Shown piece after piece: positions 10,681 to 22,406 of a DNA stretch of 64,000 bases (positions are counted from its first letter, which is position 1; every line of letters starts with the position of its first letter). The notes beneath the pieces were generated by a model, which made no database searches, was not told where the DNA came from, and saw only the letters and a list, made by a program, of their open reading frames with translations. Position numbers and translations under genes: made by a program. Origin of the DNA: Siniperca chuatsi (Eukaryota; Chordata; Actinopteri; Centrarchiformes; Sinipercidae). Location of the stretch: positions 27,684,175-27,748,174 of the forward strand of contig NC_058046.1 in NCBI RefSeq assembly GCF_020085105.1, read 5' to 3'.

Positions 10681-13600
10681 CTGTCAAACTAAATAATGAA
10701 AAAAAAAATGTTGTGGATTAATTTCAAAGAAAAAATCTTGAGGCATGTTCAGTAGCTTTTATAAACGTTTTACTTACCCAGCAGGTCATTCTGAGGGATC
10801 CAGTCGTATATTCTGGTGTTGGCACCCAGAGTCTCTGGTTTTTCTCCACCGTATCTCCACAGCACCTTTTTTAAACAACGGTAAAACACAATTTTATGTC
10901 ATAATATACTGCAATGCAGTAAATTTAATAAGAAATGCTAAAATAATAAGGAAAAATAATTCGTATTTTATAACAAAACAGTACGTTTATTTGGAATATG
11001 GTCGATCTTTGGTGATTAACTTTAGGTGTACATACAAAATCTATCCAATATGATTTGGTACCGTCGCTTATTTTTGAAAAGCCCATCTTCAACCCTCCCA
11101 TCAAATCTTCTTAAATTGTATATATATTTTTTTACACTTTTGATTGTTTCTCCTTATGTTATGTTCCAATATCCTGATTCAACGAGAAAAAAATGCCATG
11201 TTGTTATAACTTTATAAACCATACTGGCATAATGTTTGCATGTTGTAGTCCATTAACTGCCAATCATGTGTTACTGCTGACTTCCTACCTTTATCATAAG
11301 CTGATTAACTTCCAACTCTGCATTGAATGCCAATGTGATATGAAACTTTTGTTTATGTTAGTTACATAGCATTGCTTGCAGTTTCAAGCAGCAACTTTTT
11401 GAAAAAAGTGTTGCATGTAAGGACATATGACATTCACCAGTCAAATAGCATTGCATTCACCAACTATGTTGTTGGGAAAATATAACCTAAAAAGCCTCTT
11501 AGACTCTATTAACAGGGAGATTATTTAAAATAGCCCTCTCTTGCAACTGCTTTGCCATGTGATGACTAAATGTTTAATTTGATGGATTGCCTATTTTGAG
11601 CTAGTTTCGAGTCCCTGCAAGTTGATTTTCAACTGAAAATGAATGGCTGCCTAGTAAGCTGTGAAAATGGTCAACAGAAATGTAAAACTACACAGCAATC
11701 TGCAGACAATTGGCTAAAACATGCAAAGCACAAAAATTGTCCTCTGACCTTTTGTGGGATCTGAGCGAGGGCTGAGGCTATCATGTTTCCCTTCTCTTTG
11801 GTGATGTTCTTGATCAGTGATCCCAAAGTGAAGACCACGATGCCAGCGTCTCCAGAACTCTGCACAAACTCTTCCATATCCTGCAAGAAGAGTAACATTA
11901 TCTCAATGCGAACCAACCAGCATTTTCTTTTCTTTCCAGTGCATTTTAATGGCTTGTTCTCCATTGTTTAAGTCAGGATTGGAATACTGTGGAGGTGTAA
12001 TGAAAGATTAATAGGCCTGTCATAGTGTAGACAGCCCTACCTCTGGTAAAGGTTTAGCAGGTCTGCAGTGGATCCCACCAACAAATTTGAAGTTAGGAAG
12101 GAAAGGACGAGGGAAATCAAAATCCCAGTAGGTTCGCATCAACCAGACGTCTGCTCTACCCATCATCTTGCAGGCACTGGTGGGTGTTCCTATCACAATG
12201 CAAAAGTAATGGATGACAGCCGCCCTTTGCAAAGTATCACCAATACTTAAGTTGAGATAGCTAATTTAAAAATTCTATTTACTTAAAATATCAAATTGTT
12301 GACAACAGTGATTGGATATAAATGCATTGCTATTAATCCAAAGAAATGAAATAATTGGACTTTATGTGGTCCATAAAAAATGTGTTGTTACGCAGTGGTT
12401 CTTGTAGCTGAGTTACTCACCTTTGACTTCGGAGTAATATTTATCTAGTTCTTTCCAATAAATGTTATCCAGCAAGATATCCTGCACTGCGTAGTAGAGG
12501 AAGCTCCACACTCTCTCTGAGAAGTCCATCTTGTCAGTCAGTTTGCTCATAGCGCCGGGGACAAAGGAAGGTGGAGCGGGTAGCTGACCACACTGTCTCT
12601 CCCAGTTATTGGCTATGGAAAAGCGCAGGGAGAAGACCAGGGGGATGCCCAAAATCTCTGCTGCTAAGTCACTGCCGGGGTAGACGGGATCAGCCAGGAG
12701 AAGGTCATATTGTCCCTCCTTCAGCCTCTTCATGATGGTTTCTGATTTCAGCACACCGTCCAAAAACGTCAAAGAATTCTGCAGGCTGACCTTCATCAGA
12801 GCCACGAATCTGATGTAAATCTGCAAGTAGCTCACATGATCCATTTCATACATGGAGAAGTGAAGGAACTCTTCCATGAACTCCTCAATGACCTCCATTG
12901 AGACGGAGACGTTGAAGGGTTCAGTGAGCGAAAGCGGGAAGGCTCACTGGTGTTCATGAACATTGACGCACTCGGGACCAGAACCGTCACCTGGTGTCCC
13001 CTGTCGATCAGCGTCTCCAGCACAGGCTTCATGTTAATCCAGTGGCTGCCTTCAGTGTACCACACCAAAATGTTCCCTCCATTAACGCTCCATGTCATAC
13101 AAAGTACCAGCAGGACACAAACAGAGAGACGCTGCCCAAGCTTCATGGTGCCTGTTTGTCAGGAGGAAAGCTGGCTGTGGCCTGATCCTTTTTCAAAGGT
13201 GCTCCTAGAAAAATAATCATTAACTAAACAAGGCTGTACTCTGCTCGTAGTTCCTCTTTGTGCTGTATGACAAATTAGATAACGGACCCACTGCAAGCGA
13301 GTGGTTAGAGGTAAAAGTTAGTGGCTGTGAAGTTTTAAGTTAGTATTAAAAAAACAAGAATAATCTTTAACCTGTACTTGAAATCCACAAACAGAAAGTA
13401 AAACAGACTTCAGATGCCCAGATTGTAGTTCGCTGTGGAGAGATGGAGTAAAATGACACAAAAGGATAATGAGTTCCTCTAAATGGGCTTGGACACACTT
13501 GCATAATCTGAGGAAGTTGTGCATGCATGTGGGTGCTTGTGCAAGAATTTCCCTGCATACCACTGAAATGTAGGAGTGACGTGTTGGTTTTTGTGAGAGG

Positions 13601-13689
13601 GAGAATGTATGTTTTTTTGCTGTTATAGGTTGTGTTGGGATACTGAGTTAGGATTCAAGTTTTTCTCTGTAATATTTTTAGCCATACTA

Positions 13690-14520
13690 ACCACTACTTT
13701 GGTACAGACTAAAATATCTCACCAACTATTGCATGGATTGCCATGAAATTTTGTACAAACATAAATGGTCCCCAAAGAATGAAGTCGGCTGACTTAAGAT
13801 GTCCTCTGACTTTTATTTTAGTGCCACCAAGAGGTTGACATTTTTGTTTTTTTACTGAAATATCTCAACTTTTGGAAGGACTGACATGGATATTTAGTGC
13901 ACTTATGGATGACTCCTAATGACTTGGTGATTAACTCTTCATGTAGCGCCACCAGCAGGTCAAACTTTTTACTTATTTAGTGAAATATCTCAACATCTTC
14001 TAGATTGATTGGCACAAGATTTTAATACAGATATCCATGATTCTCAGATGACATACCCTAATGACTTTGGTGATCCCTGTCTTTTCTTTTAGCGCCACCA
14101 TGATTTTTACATTTTGGGGTTTTGAGTGAAATGTCTCTACAACTATTGGACTGCTGTGAATTTTGGTCCTCACATTCATGTCCTTGTCAGGATGAATTGT
14201 AATCACTTTGGTAATACCATCATCAGGTCAAATTTTCAAATTGTCCAATACCTTAGTTTATAATGAAATACCTGCAAAAGTAATGACATTCCCATCAGCC
14301 GCAGCTGTACTTTGTGTTTAGTGCTAATTAGCAAATGTTAGCATGCTAACATGCAGAACTCAGATGTTGAACATAACATGCTGATGTTTAGCAGGTATAA
14401 TGTTTAACAGTGTCATTGTGAGTGTGTTAGCACAGTGATGTTAGCATGTATCACTGTGCCTAAGTACAGCCTCACAGAGTTGCTAGCATGGCTGTAGACT
14501 CTTAGTCCTGTTTTAGAGAT
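13690..14520. repeat. Teleost interspersed repeat with about three diverged internal units
   Basis: The phrases aaatatctca, gattgccatgaaattttgta, tagtgccaccaagaggt (with later versions tagcgccaccagcaggt and tagcgccaccatga) recur about every 120-130 bp from 13700 to 14230. They are followed by a segment rich in gcatgctaacatgc and gttagcatgtatcac. Short open frames on both strands are by-products of this repeat. Confidence 0.65.
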
Positions 14521-15080
14521 GTATGAGGCAGCTGATTTCAGAAACCGGCTGGGGCCAGAGAGGTCAGCTCGGTGTGTATATTTGGGAGGCGGGGGTTGTG
14601 GACCATGCCTTGTAGGAACCATTGGTGTTGAGGCTGTGTTGTTCTTGGGAAATGTCACCTCCGACTGTTTGGGCGTCTCTGGGTACTTTGGCCCCCTCAT
14701 TAACATTGTAGATTCCTTTTGACGCTGAATTCAGGAGCGTCTGGAAAAACAATAAGCATTTGAATATTGAATTCAATGCCCTGTTGAGGGAGTCAGTGGC
14801 CATTCAGAGTGTGTAAGTGTATACTGTGTTGTTCTCAGACCTCCCCTGGTGGTACAGAGGACGTGTGAGAGAAACTAATGATAGGCATATCGGGGTGTTG
14901 CATACAAAACTGCAGAATCATTGAGTCTAACTGTGCATTTTACCCTTGGATTTAATTTTCTTGGGAATTCAATCATCTACCCTTCCCTCTCTGCATTCCT
15001 GCTGCTTCCTCTCCTTCTGTCCTTCTTCCTCGCTCTGTCTTTCCACCACAGGGTAAGGGTTACAGCGTATTGCTTTTTGA

Positions 15081-15107
15081 AGTAGATATTTGCATAATCA
15101 GATTAGG
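15081..15107 (+). promoter_or_regulatory. Downstream copy of the 27-bp motif flanking tal2
   Basis: Same motif as 21364-21390 in the same orientation, with a perfect octamer ATTTGCAT followed by aatcagattagg. It adjoins a GC-richer block. A regulatory role is a guess from the duplication and the motif content. Confidence 0.35.
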
Positions 15108-16395
15108 ATGCGTGATTGTCACTGTGCTCCCCCATCAGAGGGTGCTCCAGAGGAGAGAGGGTGCTGTCCAGCCCAACAATGGATGACTCCCCTCCTCTCT
15201 CACCCTCCAACCAGCCTGCACCTGCATCCCACCCACCCACCCATCCGGGCTGCAGGTCGGCCGTGGCGGCAGTCCACGCTTGGACTTGCAGCCTGTGGAG
15301 GTGGGAGAGAGAGCGAGAGGAAAGGCGAAGGAGGAGGGGGTTCAAGTGCATGACGGGAGTGGGAGGGCAGGGGTTGAGCTGAGATATTTAAACATGCAGA
15401 GTGTGAATTGGCTTTAAGGGGATAAAGAGCTCAGGGCCTATCGGTTGGCACCCAACTCCAGAAATTCTTTTTCATGGGTGCCTCAGCCGGGAGAGCGAGG
15501 GGCTGCCTGCACTGATCTGGCCCATTGTGATAACAGATTCAGACAGTGTGCTAGACGCTGATAAGGAAATGTGCTCTCAATAGACGATTACCCACATACT
15601 TGGGAGAGAATAGTCAATCAGGCAAATATACTTGGTGGAGGGAATGAGAAGCGTACATATTTGTTATTTTCAATGCAGGGTTTCATAATCTTGCTGAAAA
15701 GTTGAGGTCAGAGTAATGCTTATACTGTGATTAGGCGATTTCTGTAAATAAGGTGTTTCAGCAAAATGCATTTCACAGCCTGACAGCATGTGTGCAAAAG
15801 CTGTCACATGCCTTCCTATCCAGTTTCAAATGATTGAATAATCGAACATTAGGGAGTGTGAATTACACCAAAACATTCAGCATAAAAAGAAGTAAACAGT
15901 TCTTTAATATTGCATGTCATGTTACCAGGAAGACCAGCTATTAATAACCACAGTAGTTTTATTTGGCGTTATTTCAGTTCACCATGAAATTGCTCAATTC
16001 ACCGTGAAATTGCACAAGAGGTAAATACCTCCCCAAATTCATGCTGTGGGAGAGACAGACTGCTGCTGTACAGTTGTTTTCACTCTCCCAGTACAATATG
16101 ATTTATTTAGTATTTTTGCAGGATTACAAAGAGTCACCTGTCAGTTCCCACAGGCCTCCAGTCAGTGTGTCCAGCTGCCCTCTGCTCCGTTTACACACCA
16201 TTAGCCAGAGTTTAACAGCCGGGGTGAAAGCGCCCGAAACCAACTCAGTGTTTACTCTTCAGCTCAGTTAGTTGCATCCCTTTTGCCTGAAAACGGAGCA
16301 CATTTTCTGCAGTCACATTAGGCGATTAGACATGTAAATGTCTGACCTCCAGTTTAAATGGAGACGAGAGCAAACAAAACTGCTGATATTGGAAC

Positions 16396-16886
16396 TAGAG
16401 CTGAATCAATTACTCCATTAACCATTTTGTCGAATGACAGAAAATGAATCGGCAACTGTTTTGATAATCGATTTAGTGCTTAAGTCATTTATTAAGCAAA
16501 AATGCCAAATATTTGCTGGTAGCAGCTTCTCCAATGTGAGGATGTGCTGCTTTTCTCTGTTTTTATATTATTATTGTAAACTGAATATCTTTGTTTTCGA
16601 CTGTTGGTTCGACAAAAAAGTAAATTGAGGACGTCACTTTGAATTCTGGGAAATATTATTACTCTTTTCTGACATTTTATAGATTAATCAGTTAATTGAA
16701 AACAAATTATGGCTCAATCAATAGATAGATTTTATTGTCCCCCCAAAGGGGAAATTTGTTTCCACAGAGTGTGCATTATGTGAGCCTCCAGAGCAACGAT
16801 ATATTTACATACAGCATGACGCAAATAGACATAAATACATTTGTACCGAATTTTTTTATTTTTCATAATCTTCAGTTGCAGCCCTA
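16396..16886. mobile_element. hAT-like MITE (TAGRGCTGCAAC family) with 8-bp duplication
   Basis: Ends are tagagctg and cagcccta, flanked on both sides by ATTGGAAC (16388-16395 and 16887-16894). The interior has the family words cgaatgacagaaaatgaatc, gcaactgttttgataatcga and aaaatgccaaatatttgctg. A second unrelated repeat (attttattgtccccccaaag onward, about 16727-16850) is nested inside. Confidence 0.85.
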
Positions 16887-17404
16887 ATTGGAACTATAGT
16901 TAGTTATTTGTTATTTTGATGGCATTTCCCATAAAAATCATCTAATTGCACAGTAACATTTTGTACATTGATATGTTTTAGCGTTTACATGGCCGATTAG
17001 AGTCTAACAAGAATTAACTGGTGTGTTCTGTCATTTCTGTTGTCTCTTTTCAAGTAATTCCTGCCTTTTATATTTGATAGTTTTGACTTCAGTGCTATCA
17101 AATACTGTGTGCAGCAACAAAGTGGCGTTTTCCTTAAGAAAACTCCATCTGCACGTTGGTCAACTGGACAGTGTTTGACTCCAGAATGACCTCCGACCCA
17201 GGGGTCACAAGTTAAGCTGTCACTTTCAGAGCTCCTCTCTCAGGCCTCTGGTCAGTGGACAGAGAGCAGAGGTCGGCTCTGTGTCCACACGGTCATCACA
17301 GGACTTGTGGACAAATGTTTCTGGGCTTATTGAGCACGAACAAAGAGGCAGCAGCTCTGCTCTTAACTTCAGTTCAGTTGTGTCTCACAGTGTGAAATAA
17401 TTTC

Positions 17405-17765
17405 AGTCTAGCAGTGTGCCCCAATTCCGCACTACATACTAACTGTATACAGTACATGCCTATTGTCTTAGTATACTGTTTTTGCAGCTAGTATAAAATG
17501 GTTTAGTAAGTTCATTTCTTGTATACTAACAGGAAATGATACAGGATGTGTGCCAATGCATGTCAATCAAACTGAGAAATTTCAAGGATTTTCCAGCTGT
17601 GAGCAGCTCCTCCTCCATTTCCTTTGTGCATTGCATTGTGGGACAATTGTGTCCATCAACAGTACACTCAAAAATCTATAAGTATACTTACTTTTGTCAT
17701 TTTGTCAGTGTGAACACACTACATGTTCAGATTTAGTAAATAGTATGTAGTCTGCTCAGAAATTC
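17405..17765. repeat. Full-length-looking copy of the tactaactgtatac repeat
   Basis: Related in reverse orientation to sequences in introns 4 of both UGT copies. It contains gtatactaacaggaaatga, cattgtgggacaattgtgtc and caacagtacactcaaaaa. Confidence 0.55.
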
Positions 17766-18806
17766 AATGTTTGGTAGCTCTAAAGTGTTTCCTGCCGTAA
17801 AAATTACGTGTGTGTGTAATGATTTGAGTAAAAAAAAAATCAGAAAGTGTTTTATTAACAAATCATTTATTAAATAAATAGTTCAAATAAATAACATACT
17901 GTATATTAACAAGCAAACCAAAATAACTTACAAAAGAGGTATCAGAAGATAATTAGCACACTCTTCACAGTAGCGAATCAATTCATAATCTTTGGCTATA
18001 TGACATGCTTATTTTACAAAAATTCAAATGAAAACACATTTAAATAAAATGGTATTTGTGTGGTGAATCATGTAATTATTGAAAGAGGATTGTCAGTTTT
18101 GCAGAAGTTCCTCAGCCAAATCTTAAACACCACAAAGTCGGTAATCAACAAATACTGAATATCGTTGTGTAAAAGTGGTGAGAAACAGGAAGTTCTTTCT
18201 CAGAACTGCTTCTTCTGAAGTCACATAACCTTGATAAGGTCAGATTTTGTCTTCTCAAGAAAGAAATTGCATGTCGAGTTTAAAAAAAAAAAAAAAAGAG
18301 AAAGTGCCCATGGCTATTTTGAGACGATTGCAGCCTGGAGAATTGGCTGAGCCATTATCTATTCAAATGCTTTGCTGAATCTATTCGCTTGAGAAATGAG
18401 AAATTCCTTAATCCCATCCATTTTCCTCATCGGCAAAACAGCCTCTCATTGCAAAACTAAATTAGTTCCAGGCGGCCGGCAACAAGGAATATTAACATGA
18501 AGACATGAAGGGAATATTGTACATCCATGCAAAACACAAATAAATTTTTCACCGGCAAATCATATTTCAACACTGATCAGCGTGGAGGCTGTGCCCACAT
18601 GTTCAGCCACGTGTGGAGTCCACAAATATCACACAATATTGCATCTTCTGCATTGAAACACGAGTCACACACGGGTGACAAATGCAGAGACAAAAATTTG
18701 TCTTGAGGAGGGACGAGCTCAGCATTTAAACCCAGGAAAAGAGTCCGCTCAAGAGTTGTTTTTTTTTGTTTGTTTTTTGTTTTTTTTCTGTTTTGTGGCT
18801 GTGGTT

Positions 18807-19471
<665 letters not shown>

Positions 19472-19485
19472 GTGCTGAGGTGCTG

Positions 19486-19510
19486 ACTGGAAGAAGAGAG
19501 TAGAGTAGCA
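19486..19510 (-). promoter_or_regulatory. Probable ancestral 3' splice site of the tal2 leader intron
   Basis: On the minus strand the sequence reads ctactctcttcttccag then TCAGCACC, a strong pyrimidine tract plus AG. If the MITE is removed mentally, this acceptor would lie about 20 bp before the ATG. A matching donor is at 20325-20321. Confidence 0.6.
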
Positions 19511-19734
19511 ATGTATGTCAGAAGAGAAACTGGCCACCTTACTGTAGTTTTTTTGCACAAAAATGACAGATATTGATAGAAATTATTTATAAATCCTACA
19601 AGAACATTTACCAGAATTTCTTGTCATTTCTGCAAAATACAACCCTCCATATTTTCCTCTTTTTATTTTAAATTCATATTCCTTCATATTTGAAGCAGGG
19701 TTTTTTTTTTTTTTTTTAGCTCATACCAGGCATT

Positions 19735-20090
19735 CACTGTAAATACACTGGTAACACTTTAACTCCCCCCTTCTGTATTCAGCATTTATAAGCAGTATAG
19801 AAACTTTTAACAGATGTTTTTTGTAACACACTATAATGTAGTTGTAGGCAGATATTAAACTCCTCCTGTGGGCATCCATAAGTGAAGGCTGGTGTATAAA
19901 CAGATAATGAATGGCAATATAGTAAAACACAGGTGTAATAATATATAAAGTGTGTTTTCATATGAGAGGTTATAACTGTTGACAAATACTGTACATTAAT
20001 AAACACTTGTACGATAATGTAGTTTTAACATGCATACATTATAAACCATTTATTAAATGTTTATATAGTGCTAATAAATGCTAAATAGCT
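19735..20090. repeat. Repeat of the ggtaacac family in the tal2 leader intron
   Basis: It begins ggtaacactttaactccccc and contains atttataagcagtatagaaa and ggtgtataaacagataatga. A related copy lies at 24092-24245 (ggtaacaccccccttta, gcagtatataaacatataat, cagataatgaatgc-like words in reverse). Confidence 0.5.
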
Positions 20091-20325
20091 AAAGAAAAGT
20101 CTTGCTAGATTTGTTTTTAAGAGACTTTCTGGTTAATTAAAGGCTGTTCTATGACAAAAAAAAACAAAACATTTGATCTTCTACTTAATGAAAATAAATA
20201 CTCGTAATAGAATAAGAGTACCCAGTATCTCCTTGTATTGATTAATTATTTATTTAAGCAAAGTGTTAACACGTGGCCTCAAGGTAAAAAAAAATAAACA
20301 ATTCAATATACCACAAATTTCTCAC

Positions 20326-20545
20326 CTGTATGTGTGTAGAAATGTGCAGAAAATCTCAGTTGCTGAGTTGTCCTCTAAAGGTCATCGGTGTCCAGGAGTC
20401 CAGCGTGAATGTCCACTCAGTCACGTCTTCTCATGCTCGCTGAGAGATCCTTATGAGTGTGAGGAAAGGAGAGTGTAAAAGAGAGAGAGAGAGAGAGTAT
20501 AAGGGAGGGAGGGATGGGGAGCAGAGAGAGAGAGAAGGGGTAAGA
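20326..20545 (-). other. tal2: Predicted 5' non-coding exon of tal2
   Basis: It ends at a consensus donor (TACAG/gtgagaa on the minus strand, donor at 20325). The upstream limit is placed about 25-30 bp after a TATA box. It contains a GA/CT-rich low-complexity tract (20479-20535). The exon is inferred from splice and promoter signals only. Confidence 0.45.
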
Positions 20546-20568
20546 CTGCTGCATGCTCGCATCCCACA

Positions 20569-20576
20569 TTTTATAG
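20569..20576 (-). promoter_or_regulatory. tal2: TATA box, probable tal2 promoter
   Basis: The minus strand reads gctataaaatgtggg. It is in the right place and orientation to start the predicted leader exon near 20540-20545. Confidence 0.5.
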
Positions 20577-21363
20577 CAGGGTGAACCCTATTGTGTGACG
20601 TGTGCTGTCGTGGAGCATTGTGTGAGGTTGGTGTTAACTGAGGAGTGATTGTTAAACCCCCCCTAATTTAGAACCAATGGAGGTGGCTTTATGATTATAA
20701 TGTCCATAAATCATCACTTTAAATGATTCATAGGTGTTTCTGTGCAACATTTGAGTGTATTCTGGGTCTTTTTTTTTTTAGGACTCAACAGCCTTTTAAG
20801 TGACTATTTGTGCTGCTTTTATGATTCATTGCTCATTTAATCCTTGGAGGTTCGCACTAAAGGTGACAAATAAATTCCCATTGAAGTGAAACTGAGACGT
20901 TCGTCTCTCTGATCCTTCTCTTACTGCTGTGGACACTTGTTCCTTTCTGTTTCTCTGACATTAGGCATGGACAACCCACCATCCCCTCCACCGTGGAAAA
21001 GACCTTGATATCACTGGCTGCTCTATTATTGAATTCAGCCTGATTGGGCCACAAAAGGTAAAAATACCATATCCAGATTGACAGTCGAACAATATGGGTT
21101 TTGTTATGACTATGGTAATCTTGTTGAGCCATTCCAAGGGGCCACACATAAATTACAGAGGAAACGGGGATAGCACAGCGTCCTGACTCACCTCTCTCCA
21201 ACCACCCCTCACTCCTCTCTCTCTCTCCCCCTTCTCTGCCTCCCACTTTCAACCTCCGTTCAGATAAAAAAAACAAGTCTAGTTTAACCAATTGTCACTG
21301 TTCTTTTTACACCCTTCAAGTGTTGTTTCAAAGACGCAGCCTTCCATAAAAGTCTCTGTGTGG

Positions 21364-21390
21364 AGTAGGAATTTACATAATCCGATTAGG
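21364..21390 (+). promoter_or_regulatory. Upstream copy of a 27-bp motif flanking tal2
   Basis: It reads agtag..atttacataatcc.gattagg (dots mark bases differing from the copy at 15081-15107, which has atttgcataatca). Only four mismatches in 27. It contains POU-like and homeodomain-like (TAATCC) sequence. Function is inferred. Confidence 0.35.
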
Positions 21391-21934
21391 GGCTGGGATT
21401 AGCCCCGGGTCTGGAGAACAGGCCCGATGGGGGCCGTTTTCTGAATCGGCCATTCATGGGCCCTGCTGCACGTCCAAGAGGCTGCACCTGCAGGCCAGGC
21501 GCCGCCGCTCTCTGGCTCCATCCGGCTTCCACTGCAGGCTGAAGGTCTGCAGACACACTCACTGTAGGATATGTTGGCCAGTCTAACTTTCATCACACCA
21601 ACAAGGCCAGGTGAAGATTACACCTGACTTGTTGTAATTTATCTGTTATGCAGGTTGTGGCTGAAGGCAGAATAAGCATGACAAGCCACGAAGCTCCTTG
21701 TGGAATTAATTACGTTGAATTAAGTGTAGCATTTTGATACGAAAGCACAATGTGAGAGCCTGTATGACAGGCAGAGACAAAATGAGATGAGTCGTGAGGT
21801 CAAGTCTGGCAGCAAGGAGCCTGAATGACAAGAGGTTACTGCTGTGTTTGTTGTTACATTTACACACTGTGTGTTTATTAGACCAATATGTGAAGACAAT
21901 GCTTGGACACAGAATTGGTGCTGCAGCTTTAGAT

Positions 21935-22406
21935 TAGAGCTACAACAAGTAGTCGAATAACTGATTAGTCCATTGCCAGAAAGTTAATTGGCAACTGTTT
22001 TGATAATCGATTAATCGGTTTTGTCATTTTTTAAAGCAAAAAATGCTGAATGTTCACTGGTTGACTTGCTGCTTTTCTCTGTTTTATATTATTGTAAACT
22101 GAATATCTTTTGAGTTTTGGACTGTTGATCCGACAAAACAAGTAATTTGAAGACGTCACTTCAGACTTTTTCACTATAACTATATAGTAGTTGGAACTAT
22201 AGTTAATTTTTATTTGTTTTCTGACAGTTTGACGGCGTTTATCTAATTGCACAGTACCATTTTGAATATCTTTGGGTTTTGGAGCGTTGCACAACTAAAA
22301 CAAACCACCTGAATACATCTGAGCTGAGGGGAATAACAATGTGCATTTATCACAATGTTCTGACAGTTCGTAGACGAAACGATTAAGAAAACAAGTTGCA
22401 GCTTTA
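21935..22406. mobile_element. hAT-like MITE with 8-bp duplication
   Basis: Ends tagagctacaacaag and cttgcagcttta-type sequence, flanked by the exact 8-bp repeat CTTTAGAT at 21927-21934 and 22407-22414. The interior matches the family member in the tal2 5' UTR. Confidence 0.85.

Larger units (their letters stand above)
7944..13146 (-). pseudogene. ugt2: UDP-glucuronosyltransferase, UGT2 type (copy B, frameshifted exon 1)
   Basis: Tandem direct duplicate of the neighbouring UGT2 gene. Exons: 12421-13146, 12041-12189, 11749-11880, 10778-10865, 8824-9043, 7944-8229, all with GT-AG borders and the same phases. Exon 1 is 726 bp instead of 724. Near 12920-12926 the bases gttcagtgagcg replace gttcgtagcg of copy A, a net 2-bp gain after the codons for SRFR (about residue 73). 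Reading continues out of frame to a stop about 30 residues later. The correct frame resumes and stays open to the stop in exon 6, including the signature ending DQPEN, the membrane span and the KKAE tail. A start at the Met at 12898 would lose the signal peptide and His35, so a working enzyme is unlikely as written. A sequencing or assembly error, or a segregating null allele, are alternatives. Exon 5 differs from copy A at several donor-domain residues (QPEN for QPDN, AATTVN for AAIIAD). Confidence 0.85.
14530..18806. other. Non-coding region downstream of tal2
   Basis: I found no gene. The region holds a 27-bp motif also seen upstream of tal2 (15081-15107), a GC-richer block 15100-15640 with GATA-type sites (gtgataacag near 15528, gctgataaggaaat near 15558), MITEs, and the likely tal2 3' UTR. 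On the minus strand AATAAA-like signals occur near 17850-17880, which would give a 3' UTR of about 0.95 kb. Sequence around 18330-18480 is unusually complex and repeat-free and looks like a conserved element. That is an impression, not an alignment. Confidence 0.4.

Noticed and set aside
13700..14230. Tandem array suggestive of a CRISPR or functional satellite
   Set aside because: The units are diverged, spaced irregularly and match a common fish interspersed repeat. There are no unique spacers between identical repeats.
20857..21291. 144-aa minus-strand open frame
   Set aside because: Its composition follows CT-rich low-complexity DNA, it has no known domain and no splice context, and it reads through repeat-like sequence.
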